DNA of 9,103 bases, from contig JAKQPY010000281.1 of the NCBI GenBank assembly GCA_029564465.1, positions 1 to 9,103 on the forward strand, in the 5' to 3' direction. The notes under the pieces were generated by a model that saw nothing but the letters and a program-made list of their open reading frames with translations, had not been told where the DNA came from and searched no databases. Source of the DNA: JAGOEF01 sp029564465. Lineage in GTDB: Bacteria; Bacteroidota; Bacteroidia; Bacteroidales; ML635J-15. This document shows positions 1-6,440 of the stretch, one piece after another (the stretch's first letter is position 1; every line of letters starts with the position of its first letter). Position numbers and translations under genes: made by a program.

Positions 1-1751
1 GTGAGAATTGTCGGGTTATAACATGGTGCATCTTCGGTCGTAAAGCTCCAAACGCTATTGCCTGTAAATCCGGCAAAATCATTGGCATACAGGTCATCAA
101 TGCAGGTGTTATCCATTTCGACATAATATTGAGTGGAATACTCCAGATCGGCAGGGTCAATCGTGAGATCATCGCCCAAAACCGAACATGAAGTAATATC
201 AATGGTCTGAACAACTGAGTTATCAGAATATTTCCTGATGTACACATTCCCTGTTCCAATGGCAATATTTTCGTTGAAAACAATTACCAGATTCTGATTA
301 ATTGCAACATCAACAGCTGAATTTAACGGATTCAAACTTTCAATTTCAGGAGCACTCAGATCTTCAATATCAAAAGTTGCAAAAACATCGTTAATTGTAT
401 TATCAGCAACCAGGTATATTTTAAGGGATGCGCCGGTAGCTTCGCCTGCATCAGCAGGAATAGGAATACCATAAGTACCGGTGGCTATGTCAATATCAGG
501 AGAAACATCGAAATATCCGCTTCCGTCGTTTAAATCAACGGCAAGGCGTACATTACCCGTGAGATGAGAACTCATCCAGTTCACCGTGATAACATCACCG
601 ACATGATATACTGTCCCTGAAACTTCAGGAGATGAAATATGAAGACCGGCAACGTGTAATTCTCCGGAAACATTGGTTGTTCCATCCCAGAAACCTCCGT
701 TGTAACCGCCAAATTTATTCGGGCCACCGTCGAAACTGAACGCTGTAGCATAATAATAGGTACCATGGGCTAACCCACTTCCCAATTCAGCAGAATATTC
801 ATCATTGTCAGTGGCATCCTGATAGTAATTTGCATTTACAAAGTTAGTCCAGGTAGAAGGATCGGTATCGTCTTCGCTATAGTAAACATAGCCTGTAATA
901 TCGGCACCCTGACCGGCAGCTTCGGTTACACCGGTTTTCAGCACCTGTCCGTAAACGGTTCCTGTAGAACCCTGAGCAATAGTGAGAACATCGGGCGATT
1001 GAATATTACACCAATCCACATACGAAGCTCCGCGCATCTGAATTTTCACATTGTCGAAGGCAATTTTATCACGTGTACCGGTGCCACCGTTATCATCGGT
1101 GTACCATCTAACATATAATGTAGCACCATTGGTAATATTTTCGCTAATGGTAGCAGTAAGGCTGGTTTTAACCCAAGCAGGAGTTGCATCGGCTGCCAGT
1201 GGTGTAGCAAATGCTAAAGCAGCAATTGGAGTCCATGTAGATCCGTCGAGCGAATATTCGCCATTGAAAAACTGGCTGCGTGCAGCGTTGTTAAATACCC
1301 ACAAATCATACGAAAAATCGAAAACGTTTGCATTGCTTCCGGTATTGTTTGTCACTTTCAGACCAATATAACCCGGTGTGATGTCAGTACCTGCCGGCAA
1401 CATGCCAAAGGCAAAATTTCCGGCTTCTACTTCGTAGGCATATAAACCGCCGGACGTATTTGACATACTGGTACCACGCCCAAAGTCTCCGGTTGTGTTT
1501 TCGGTTCCGAAAGGTTTTTCGCCATCGCTCATACCGCTAACTGCCCAAGCATCCGCGTCAAGCTGACCGGAACCCGGTGTGGCCAAAAATCCGGTACCGG
1601 CATAAACACCATCGTTTACGCCATCAACCGTTGCATCGAAACTGATTGTGTAATCAGTGGCCAATGCAGCAATTGAGAGTTGTGCCTTTGCAACGAAAGA
1701 CACAACAGAGAATAGTGCAACAAGCACCAAACTTAAGATTTGTTTTCTCAT
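1..1751 (-). CDS. Secreted multi-domain protein with Ig-like modules (3' end outside window)
   Basis: The frame is open from an ATG at 1751 down to the left edge (583 codons), so the C-terminus is missing. Residues 1-24 are a Sec signal peptide (MRKQ, hydrophobic core, then AKAQ). Four modules follow. Residues ~25-240 form a beta-rich domain (AWAVSGMSDGEKPFGTEN, later RWYTDDNGGTGTRDKIAFDNV) of a kind seen in Bacteroidota secreted proteins. Residues ~244-365 form a second module ending in GGYNGGFWDG. Residues ~369-463 resemble the Kre9/KNH-like fold (ISSPE, VGDVITVNWMSS). Residues ~465-575 look like a bacterial Ig-like Big_5 domain (PLNSAVDVAINQNLVIVFNE, ending SVWSFTT). No catalytic motif lies in the visible part. 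From memory, the first two modules often accompany secreted nucleases and T9SS-exported proteins, so a nuclease or adhesin-like role is possible but unproven. It is divergent from the ABC exporter genes and has its own -7 box at 1808-1815. Confidence 0.85.
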   Translation of the reverse strand, partial: MRKQILSLVLVALFSVVSFVAKAQLSIAALATDYTISFDATVDGVNDGVYAGTGFLATPGSGQLDADAWAVSGMSDGEKPFGTENTTGDFGRGTSMSNTSGGLYAYEVEAGNFAFGMLPAGTDITPGYIGLKVTNNTGSNANVFDFSYDLWVFNNAARSQFFNGEYSLDGSTWTPIAALAFATPLAADATPAWVKTSLTATISENITNGATLYVRWYTDDNGGTGTRDKIAFDNVKIQMRGASYVDWCNIQSPDVLTIAQGSTGTVYGQVLKTGVTEAAGQGADITGYVYYSEDDTDPSTWTNFVNANYYQDATDNDEYSAELGSGLAHGTYYYATAFSFDGGPNKFGGYNGGFWDGTTNVSGELHVAGLHISSPEVSGTVYHVGDVITVNWMSSHLTGNVRLAVDLNDGSGYFDVSPDIDIATGTYGIPIPADAGEATGASLKIYLVADNTINDVFATFDIEDLSAPEIESLNPLNSAVDVAINQNLVIVFNENIAIGTGNVYIRKYSDNSVVQTIDITSCSVLGDDLTIDPADLEYSTQYYVEMDNTCIDDLYANDFAGFTGNSVWSFTTEDAPCYNPTIL

Positions 1752-1768
1752 AAGTAGTTAATTTATAG

Positions 1769-1787
1769 TTGTTTAAATTATAAACAA
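1769..1787 (-). repeat. Small AT-rich inverted repeat in 5' leader of the secreted protein gene
   Basis: TTGTTTA and TAAACAA are perfect 7-base arms around a 5-base loop (AATTA). The repeat lies 17 bases upstream of the ATG at 1751 and downstream of the -7 box at 1808-1815, so it would be transcribed. Six of the seven pairs are A-T, so the hairpin would be weak. It could equally be a protein-binding palindrome or chance in AT-rich DNA. Confidence 0.4.
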
Positions 1788-1807
1788 TAAAACACAATTC
1801 CTCAAGG

Positions 1808-1815
1808 CAAATATA
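1808..1815 (-). promoter_or_regulatory. Bacteroidota -7 promoter box (TATATTTG) for the secreted protein gene
   Basis: On the minus strand this reads TATATTTG, an exact match to the Bacteroidota -7 consensus TAnnTTTG. It lies 56 bases upstream of the ATG at 1751, giving a leader of about 50 bases. I found no clear -33 TTTG at the expected distance, so the call rests on the -7 element and its position. Confidence 0.5.
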
Positions 1816-2003
1816 ATCATATAATAAACACATGTATTAAACTTTTCTTAAATTCTATATCGAACAAAAAATACTTCAAAAATCCTCTTACAATCAACAA
1901 CTTATATCTGTCGCTTTTCTACTTAAGGCATATTTAAGATGTGACAAATTACATCCTGATAATAAAGAAATGTTAAAGTCTTTAAATCTCATGCATTGTT
2001 TTC

Positions 2004-2011
2004 TATCTTCG
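2004..2011 (+). promoter_or_regulatory. Possible -7 box (TATCTTCG) for the ABC exporter operon
   Basis: TATCTTCG differs by one base from the TAnnTTTG consensus and ends 14 bases before the ATG at 2026. The intervening run GCAAAAAAAATATTT is an A-rich leader typical of Bacteroidota genes. No convincing -33 element is seen. Confidence 0.35.
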
Positions 2012-2025
2012 CAAAAAAAATATTT

Positions 2026-2955
2026 ATGAGTTTTCTATCGGCTTCACAGGTGGTTAAACAATATTCAGGGCATTTGGCTTTGGACAGGCTCGATCTGGAA
2101 GTTCCACAAAACAGCATTTTCGGCTTGCTGGGGCCCAACGGTGCAGGTAAAACCACCTTTATCAGGATAATCAACCAGATTACGGCTCCCGACAGCGGAA
2201 GCGTTCTTATTAATGGGGAAAAGCTGTCTCCGAAACACATACATCATATTGGTTATCTTCCCGAGGAGCGGGGGTTATACAAAAAAATGAAAGTCGGCGA
2301 GCAGGCATTATACCTTTGCCGCCTGAAAGGTTTAAGCAGACCCGAAGCCTTCAGGCAACTGAAGTTCTGGTTCGAAAAATTCGAAATTACCGAGTGGTGG
2401 GACAAAAAAGTGGAAGAGCTATCGAAAGGTATGCAGCAGAAAGTGCAGTTTATAATTACCATCCTTCACAAACCCAAACTACTCATTTTTGACGAACCAT
2501 TCAGTGGCTTCGACCCGATAAACACCAACCTGCTTAAGCAGGAAATTCTACGCCTTCGTTACGAAGGTGCCACCATCTTGTTTTCGACACACAATATGTC
2601 GTCGGTTGAAGAAATTTGCGACCATATTGCCCTGATCAACAAGTCGAAAAAAATTCTTGACGGTAACATCAACGATGTACGCAACAAATACGCTTCGGGC
2701 ATTTATGAATTCTCTTTCCGCGGATATTTCCAAAAACTCGCCGCTACCTTAACTGCCAGTTACGAAATACTCGAAACCAAAGAAGCCGATGGAATCAATA
2801 CAATTAAACTTCGTTTACTCGACAAGAGCTTAAGCGAAAACGACCTGATACGGCAGATGCTGAATTTTGGTACAATTACATCTTTTAATATGGTTACGCC
2901 CAGCATGAACGATATTTTCATCAAAGCAGTTGGCGATGCACGCAATCAGGAATAA
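2026..2955 (+). CDS. ABC-2 type exporter, ATP-binding subunit (NatA/YhaQ-like)
   Basis: A 309-residue cytoplasmic ATPase that should power the permease encoded 21 bases downstream. Visible motifs: Walker A GPNGAGKTT (36-44), Q-loop region GYLPEERGLY (76-85), signature LSKGMQQK (132-139), Walker B LLIFDEP (152-158) with D-loop SGFD, and switch histidine H189 in STHNMSS. The GYLPEERGLY string and a C-terminal extension of roughly 90 residues are typical of the NatA/YhaQ branch (COG4152-like). The Q-loop glutamine is replaced by glutamate and the signature departs from LSGGQ. An in-frame TTG at 1996 would lengthen the protein by 10 residues, but it lies upstream of the probable -7 box, so ATG 2026 is chosen. 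The substrate is unknown: NatAB of Bacillus exports sodium, but the family is too broad to carry that over. Confidence 0.9.
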   Translation: MSFLSASQVVKQYSGHLALDRLDLEVPQNSIFGLLGPNGAGKTTFIRIINQITAPDSGSVLINGEKLSPKHIHHIGYLPEERGLYKKMKVGEQALYLCRLKGLSRPEAFRQLKFWFEKFEITEWWDKKVEELSKGMQQKVQFIITILHKPKLLIFDEPFSGFDPINTNLLKQEILRLRYEGATILFSTHNMSSVEEICDHIALINKSKKILDGNINDVRNKYASGIYEFSFRGYFQKLAATLTASYEILETKEADGINTIKLRLLDKSLSENDLIRQMLNFGTITSFNMVTPSMNDIFIKAVGDARNQE

Positions 2956-2976
2956 AATAATAAGAAACACAAAGTC

Positions 2977-4371
2977 ATGAGCAAAATAGGATTGATAATA
3001 CAGCGAGAATATCTCACCCGGGTAAAGAAAAAAACCTTTGTAATAATGACCATTCTCGGGCCGCTATTGTTTGCCGCCCTGATGATTGCCCCTGCGCTGC
3101 TGGCTCAGATGGAAGACGGCGAACTCAAGTATGTGGCCGTAATCGACGACTCCTACATGTTCTCTCCCATTACAGACAGCACCGGAAAAGTGTATCGCCA
3201 GATACTGAAAGACACCGAATACATTAAATTCGATTACCTGTACGGAATGAGCCTGGACTCAGCCAAAGCCCAGCTTCCAGACTCTAAATACTATGCGCTG
3301 CTTTACATTCCGCATACCGTAGTCAATATGGAACAGGGCGAAGCACAACTATTCAGTTACCAACAGCCTAACCTGGGACTCAAAATGCACATTGCCAACT
3401 GCATGGAAAAACACCTCGAAGATGTGAAACTGATTGAAAAAGGTAATGAGTTTGGCATATCTCAGAATCAAATCGGTGAAATCCTGCGCGTGGTAAATTC
3501 TTCGGTTGAGCTCTACACCATTAAGTTGGGCGAAGGTGGGAAAGAGACCCAGTCGTCCACCGAAATATCGATGATTCTCGGTTATATTGCCGGTTTCCTG
3601 ATTTACATGTTTGTGTTTATGTATGGTTCTCAGGTGATGCGCGGTGTGATTGAGGAAAAAACCAGCCGTATTGTCGAAGTAATCGTTTCATCGGTTCGTC
3701 CATTCCAGTTGATGATGGGTAAAATTATAGGTGTTGCTTTGGTGGGACTTACCCAGTTTTTACTTTGGGTGGTGTTAACTTTTGGATTGGTCAGTATTGC
3801 TCAGGCAGTATTTATCGACTCGGTTAAGGTCGAAAATATGACACAGGTGGTTCCGGGCGGCACCGGCAATACCCTCAACGACAACGAACAGGTTATCGAT
3901 CAGGGGGCCGCCGAATTTTCTGCAATGTTCAACTCGATAAAAGCCATTAATTTTCCCTTGGTACTCGGCATGTTTGTTTTCTATTTCCTGGGCGGATACC
4001 TGTTGTACGCAGCCATGTTTGCCGCCATTGGAGCAGCCGTCGATAACGAAACCGACACACAGCAGTTCATGCTACCGGTAACCATTCCACTGGTTCTCGG
4101 CATCATCGTAATGGTTTCGGCCATTAACAACCCCAACGGGAGTCTGGCGTACTGGTTCTCGCTCATTCCGTTTACCTCTCCCATTGTTATGATGGTACGT
4201 ATTCCTTTTGAAGTTCCCATTCAGGATGTCATCATTTCGGCCGGACTGCTTATAATCACATTCATATTTATGGTATGGCTTGCCGCAAAAATATATCGGA
4301 CCGGCATCCTGATGTATGGCAAAAAAGTGAATTACCGCGAATTATGGAAATGGATCCGCTATAAAAACTAA
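2977..4371 (+). CDS. ABC-2 type exporter, permease subunit (NatB/YhaP-like)
   Basis: A 464-residue inner-membrane protein, the partner of the ATPase just upstream. Residues 1-20 are a basic cytoplasmic stretch (REYLTRVKKKTF), followed by a first membrane segment at ~21-43. A large extracytoplasmic domain covers ~45-195. Further hydrophobic segments lie at about 198-217, 249-279, 327-355, 366-385 and 415-435. The cytoplasmic loop after the second segment carries RGVIEEKTSRIVEVIVSSV, the hallmark of the NatB/ABC-2 family (COG1668-like). A polar loop of about 45 residues separates the third and fourth segments. The stop is 3 bases before the Ppx/GppA start, indicating co-transcription. The substrate cannot be read from the sequence. 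Confidence 0.9.
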   Translation: MSKIGLIIQREYLTRVKKKTFVIMTILGPLLFAALMIAPALLAQMEDGELKYVAVIDDSYMFSPITDSTGKVYRQILKDTEYIKFDYLYGMSLDSAKAQLPDSKYYALLYIPHTVVNMEQGEAQLFSYQQPNLGLKMHIANCMEKHLEDVKLIEKGNEFGISQNQIGEILRVVNSSVELYTIKLGEGGKETQSSTEISMILGYIAGFLIYMFVFMYGSQVMRGVIEEKTSRIVEVIVSSVRPFQLMMGKIIGVALVGLTQFLLWVVLTFGLVSIAQAVFIDSVKVENMTQVVPGGTGNTLNDNEQVIDQGAAEFSAMFNSIKAINFPLVLGMFVFYFLGGYLLYAAMFAAIGAAVDNETDTQQFMLPVTIPLVLGIIVMVSAINNPNGSLAYWFSLIPFTSPIVMMVRIPFEVPIQDVIISAGLLIITFIFMVWLAAKIYRTGILMYGKKVNYRELWKWIRYKN

Positions 4372-4374
4372 GCG

Positions 4375-5304
4375 ATGCGGAGGTTTGCATCCATCGATCT
4401 GGGCACCAACACATGCAACCTGCTGATTGCCGATTACGAAGGCCGCAGCCTCAAAACTGTATGCGTCGAAAAACGCGCCGTGATGCTGCTGAAAAACAGC
4501 GGCAGTTCCAACACCATTCAGCCTGATGCCATCACACGATGCCGCACCGTTGTTGCTGAATACAAACAATTGGTCAGCCTCTATAAAGCCGACATAACCA
4601 TTGCCAACGCCACATCGGGAATCAGAAGTGCCAGCAATGGCAATCAGATTCTCGGCATGCTGCACACACACAGCGGGGTGGAGTTCGGAATCCTGAGCGG
4701 AGACCAGGAAGCCGCATTAATACATAAAGGTGTTGCCAATGCATTGAATGGCCTGCCCGGGAAACTGCTTTTGCTTGATATTGGCGGTGGAAGCAATGAA
4801 TTTGTCATTTTCGAAGGACAAAAAATTCTGTGGAAGAAAAGTTTCAATCTGGGCATATCGCGCTTACTCAACAAGTTTCAGCTCAGAGACCCGCTCTGTC
4901 TGAACGACATGAAGCCGGTTTACGATTATTTCGACGCTGAACTTACCGAACTCTATGAACAACTAAAAATACATCACGTCGAAGCACTCGTGGGATCATC
5001 GGGAACTTTCGAAACAATTTCAAACATTATCCGATGCAAAACCGGAGGCGAAATAAGCAGCGAAAATAGTTTTCCCATATCGGCTGAAGATTTTCACCAG
5101 GTTTTTCAAATCATGACCACCTGCAACGTCAACGAACGACTTGCCATCGAAGGCATGGAAGCCCTTAGGGTAGAACTCATGCCCCTGGCCTCAGCCTTTG
5201 TCAACCACTTGCTCAATCGTACCCGCATCACCCACATTATCCATTCGCGATACTCCATAAAAGAAGGTGCAATTTTCAATTTCATCGAAAATCACAACTT
5301 GTAA
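4375..5304 (+). CDS. Ppx/GppA-family phosphatase (exopolyphosphatase or pppGpp phosphohydrolase)
   Basis: A 309-residue cytoplasmic protein of the ASKHA (actin-like ATPase) fold. It comprises only the two-subdomain catalytic core, without the C-terminal HD-like region of the long E. coli Ppx and GppA. Motifs: phosphate-1 loop SIDLGTNTCNLLIAD (residues ~6-20), ATSGIRSASNG, LSGDQEA with E112 aligned by motif to the catalytic glutamate of the family, phosphate-2 loop DIGGGSNEF (135-143), the LGISRLL motif, and VGSSGTFETI for the nucleotide-site region. The family hydrolyses terminal phosphates of polyphosphate or of pppGpp, and sequence alone does not separate the two. The usual LG(K/E)-type stretch after the first motif reads VMLLKNSGSSN and is diverged. 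It begins 3 bases after the permease stop, so it is probably the third gene of that operon; a functional link to the exporter is not evident. Confidence 0.88.
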   Translation: MRRFASIDLGTNTCNLLIADYEGRSLKTVCVEKRAVMLLKNSGSSNTIQPDAITRCRTVVAEYKQLVSLYKADITIANATSGIRSASNGNQILGMLHTHSGVEFGILSGDQEAALIHKGVANALNGLPGKLLLLDIGGGSNEFVIFEGQKILWKKSFNLGISRLLNKFQLRDPLCLNDMKPVYDYFDAELTELYEQLKIHHVEALVGSSGTFETISNIIRCKTGGEISSENSFPISAEDFHQVFQIMTTCNVNERLAIEGMEALRVELMPLASAFVNHLLNRTRITHIIHSRYSIKEGAIFNFIENHNL

Positions 5305-5358
5305 ACAATTTGAGCGCATTGCTTTTTCACATTTCACCATTCTATCGAAGAAAGCTGC

Positions 5359-5366
5359 TATATTTG
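5359..5366 (+). promoter_or_regulatory. Bacteroidota -7 promoter box (TATATTTG) for the nuclease pair
   Basis: TATATTTG matches TAnnTTTG exactly and ends 20 bases before the ATG at 5387, within the 82-base gap after the Ppx/GppA gene. The same octamer is used in front of the divergent secreted protein. No -33 TTTG is visible at 17-23 bases upstream. It suggests that the two nuclease genes have their own transcription start. Confidence 0.55.
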
Positions 5367-5386
5367 CAGAATTATTATAACGCATT

Positions 5387-6433
5387 ATGATGAAACTTCG
5401 TTTGGTTTTGTTTGCTGCCCTGCTTTGTATGGCAGGTCTTGTATCGTCACAAGAAAAAAAGGAATATCAGATTGCCACCGTGGCTTTCTACAATGTCGAA
5501 AATCTCTACGACACCATCAATCAGCCCGAGGTTGACGAAAAAGAATTCAATCCCGCAAGCAAAAAGCATTGGAACACCGACAAGTATTTTAAAAAAATTG
5601 ACCGGATATCCTCCACAATTATTAAAATTGGTGCTGAAAAAACCAACGATGCCCCGGCCATTATCGGCTTATGCGAAGTCGAAAACCGCTCAGTTCTCGA
5701 AGATCTGGTCAACAGCGAACTCATGAAACCCTACGGATATAAAATTGTCCATTACGATTCGTGGTACCTCCGTGGCGTCGACGTGGCACTGCTCTATCGT
5801 CCCGATTACTTCACACCCACCAATACCGTTACCCACAGGATTTATTTCCGTAACGGGGTAACATTTCAGTCGCGCGACCACCTCCTGGTTAGTGGCAAAT
5901 TATTGGGCGAAGACATCCATTTCGTGGTAATGCACTGGCCTTCGCGTCGGGGTGGCGAAAAACGCAGCCGTCAATTGCGCGTCGAAGCCGCCGAATTGAG
6001 CCTGCAAATCGTTGATTCACTGCGTAAGATCGACGACAACGCGAAAATCGTTTTGTTTGGCGACCTAAACGATGACCCCTACAATGTGAGCCTCACCAAA
6101 ACACTGCAGGCAGCCGAAAATGCCGACGTGCCCACTCCCACCCGTTTATACAACCCAATGTATGCCTTATTCAAAAAAGGTATCGGCTCGCTGGCATGGC
6201 GCGATTCATGGGACTTATTCGACCAGTTTATTATCAGCACAAGCCTGCTCAATAAAGAATCGAAATCACTGATATTCTACTCGGCACATGTTTTCAACAA
6301 ACCTTTTCTGATGCAGCAGGAAGGCCGTTTCAAAGGCTATCCGTGGCGCACCTATGTTGGAAACAGCTTTATGAATGGCTACAGCGACCACTTCCCGGTA
6401 TTTATCTATCTCATTAAAGAAAAATCGAACTAA
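5387..6433 (+). CDS. Secreted endonuclease/exonuclease/phosphatase (EEP) family protein
   Basis: A 348-residue protein with a Sec signal peptide (MMKLRLVLFAALLCMAGLVSSQ, cleavage near residue 22), so it should act outside the cytoplasm. The DNase I-like catalytic set is complete by motif: N36 in FYNVENLYD, E97 in GLCEVEN, D132 in RGVDVALLYR, H183 in VVMHWPSR, D226 and N228 in GDLNDDP, D279 in LFDQFIIS, and D334/H335 in SDHFPV. The motifs match, in order, the metal-binding and general acid/base residues of DNase I. The family cleaves phosphodiester or phosphate-ester bonds in DNA, RNA, phosphoinositides or sphingomyelin; the GDLNDDP and HW forms fit a Bacteroidota nuclease, but the substrate is not proven. 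There is no C-terminal T9SS domain and no good lipobox. ATG codons at 5387 and 5390 are equally possible starts. The next gene, also a nuclease, follows after 7 bases. Confidence 0.87.
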   Translation: MMKLRLVLFAALLCMAGLVSSQEKKEYQIATVAFYNVENLYDTINQPEVDEKEFNPASKKHWNTDKYFKKIDRISSTIIKIGAEKTNDAPAIIGLCEVENRSVLEDLVNSELMKPYGYKIVHYDSWYLRGVDVALLYRPDYFTPTNTVTHRIYFRNGVTFQSRDHLLVSGKLLGEDIHFVVMHWPSRRGGEKRSRQLRVEAAELSLQIVDSLRKIDDNAKIVLFGDLNDDPYNVSLTKTLQAAENADVPTPTRLYNPMYALFKKGIGSLAWRDSWDLFDQFIISTSLLNKESKSLIFYSAHVFNKPFLMQQEGRFKGYPWRTYVGNSFMNGYSDHFPVFIYLIKEKSN

Positions 6434-6440
6434 TTGTATT

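Larger units (their letters stand above)
1752..2025. other. Divergent intergenic region
   Basis: This 274-base AT-rich stretch separates the minus-strand secreted protein from the plus-strand ABC exporter operon. It holds a -7 type box for each direction and a small AT-rich inverted repeat in the presumed leader of the minus-strand gene (each listed separately). A second weak inverted repeat, CTTAA/TTAAG with a 7-base spacer, lies near 1922-1938. I see no coding frame, tRNA or other structured RNA in it. Confidence 0.7.

Noticed and set aside
1051..1371. Plus-strand open frame of 106 codons
   Set aside because: It lies opposite the secreted protein gene, whose translation is coherent with recognisable modules; this frame shows no domain and is a shadow.
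1922..1938. CTTAA/TTAAG inverted repeat as an operator
   Set aside because: Five-base arms in AT-rich DNA are expected by chance, and the site does not fit closely with either -7 box.
1996..2025. In-frame TTG start giving a 10-residue longer ABC ATPase
   Set aside because: The TTG lies upstream of the probable -7 box at 2004-2011, and ATG 2026 gives the normal family N-terminus.
2026..4371. Sodium exporter NatAB by name
   Set aside because: Family resemblance is clear, but the NatA/NatB-like group is broad and no substrate residues can be read, so only the family level is claimed.
5306..5328. Rho-independent terminator after the Ppx/GppA gene
   Set aside because: CAAT and ATTG arms are only 4 bases with an 8-base loop, followed by CTTTTTC. 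The stem is too weak to support a call.
5417..5435. Lipobox in the EEP nuclease signal peptide
   Set aside because: A cysteine at residue 14 is preceded by ALL and not by a small residue at -1, and it lies inside the hydrophobic core. A standard signal peptide ending near SSQ fits better.
6375..6440. ATG 6375 as the start of endonuclease I
   Set aside because: It lies inside the EEP nuclease gene and would place about 22 polar residues before a clear signal peptide that begins at ATG 6441.
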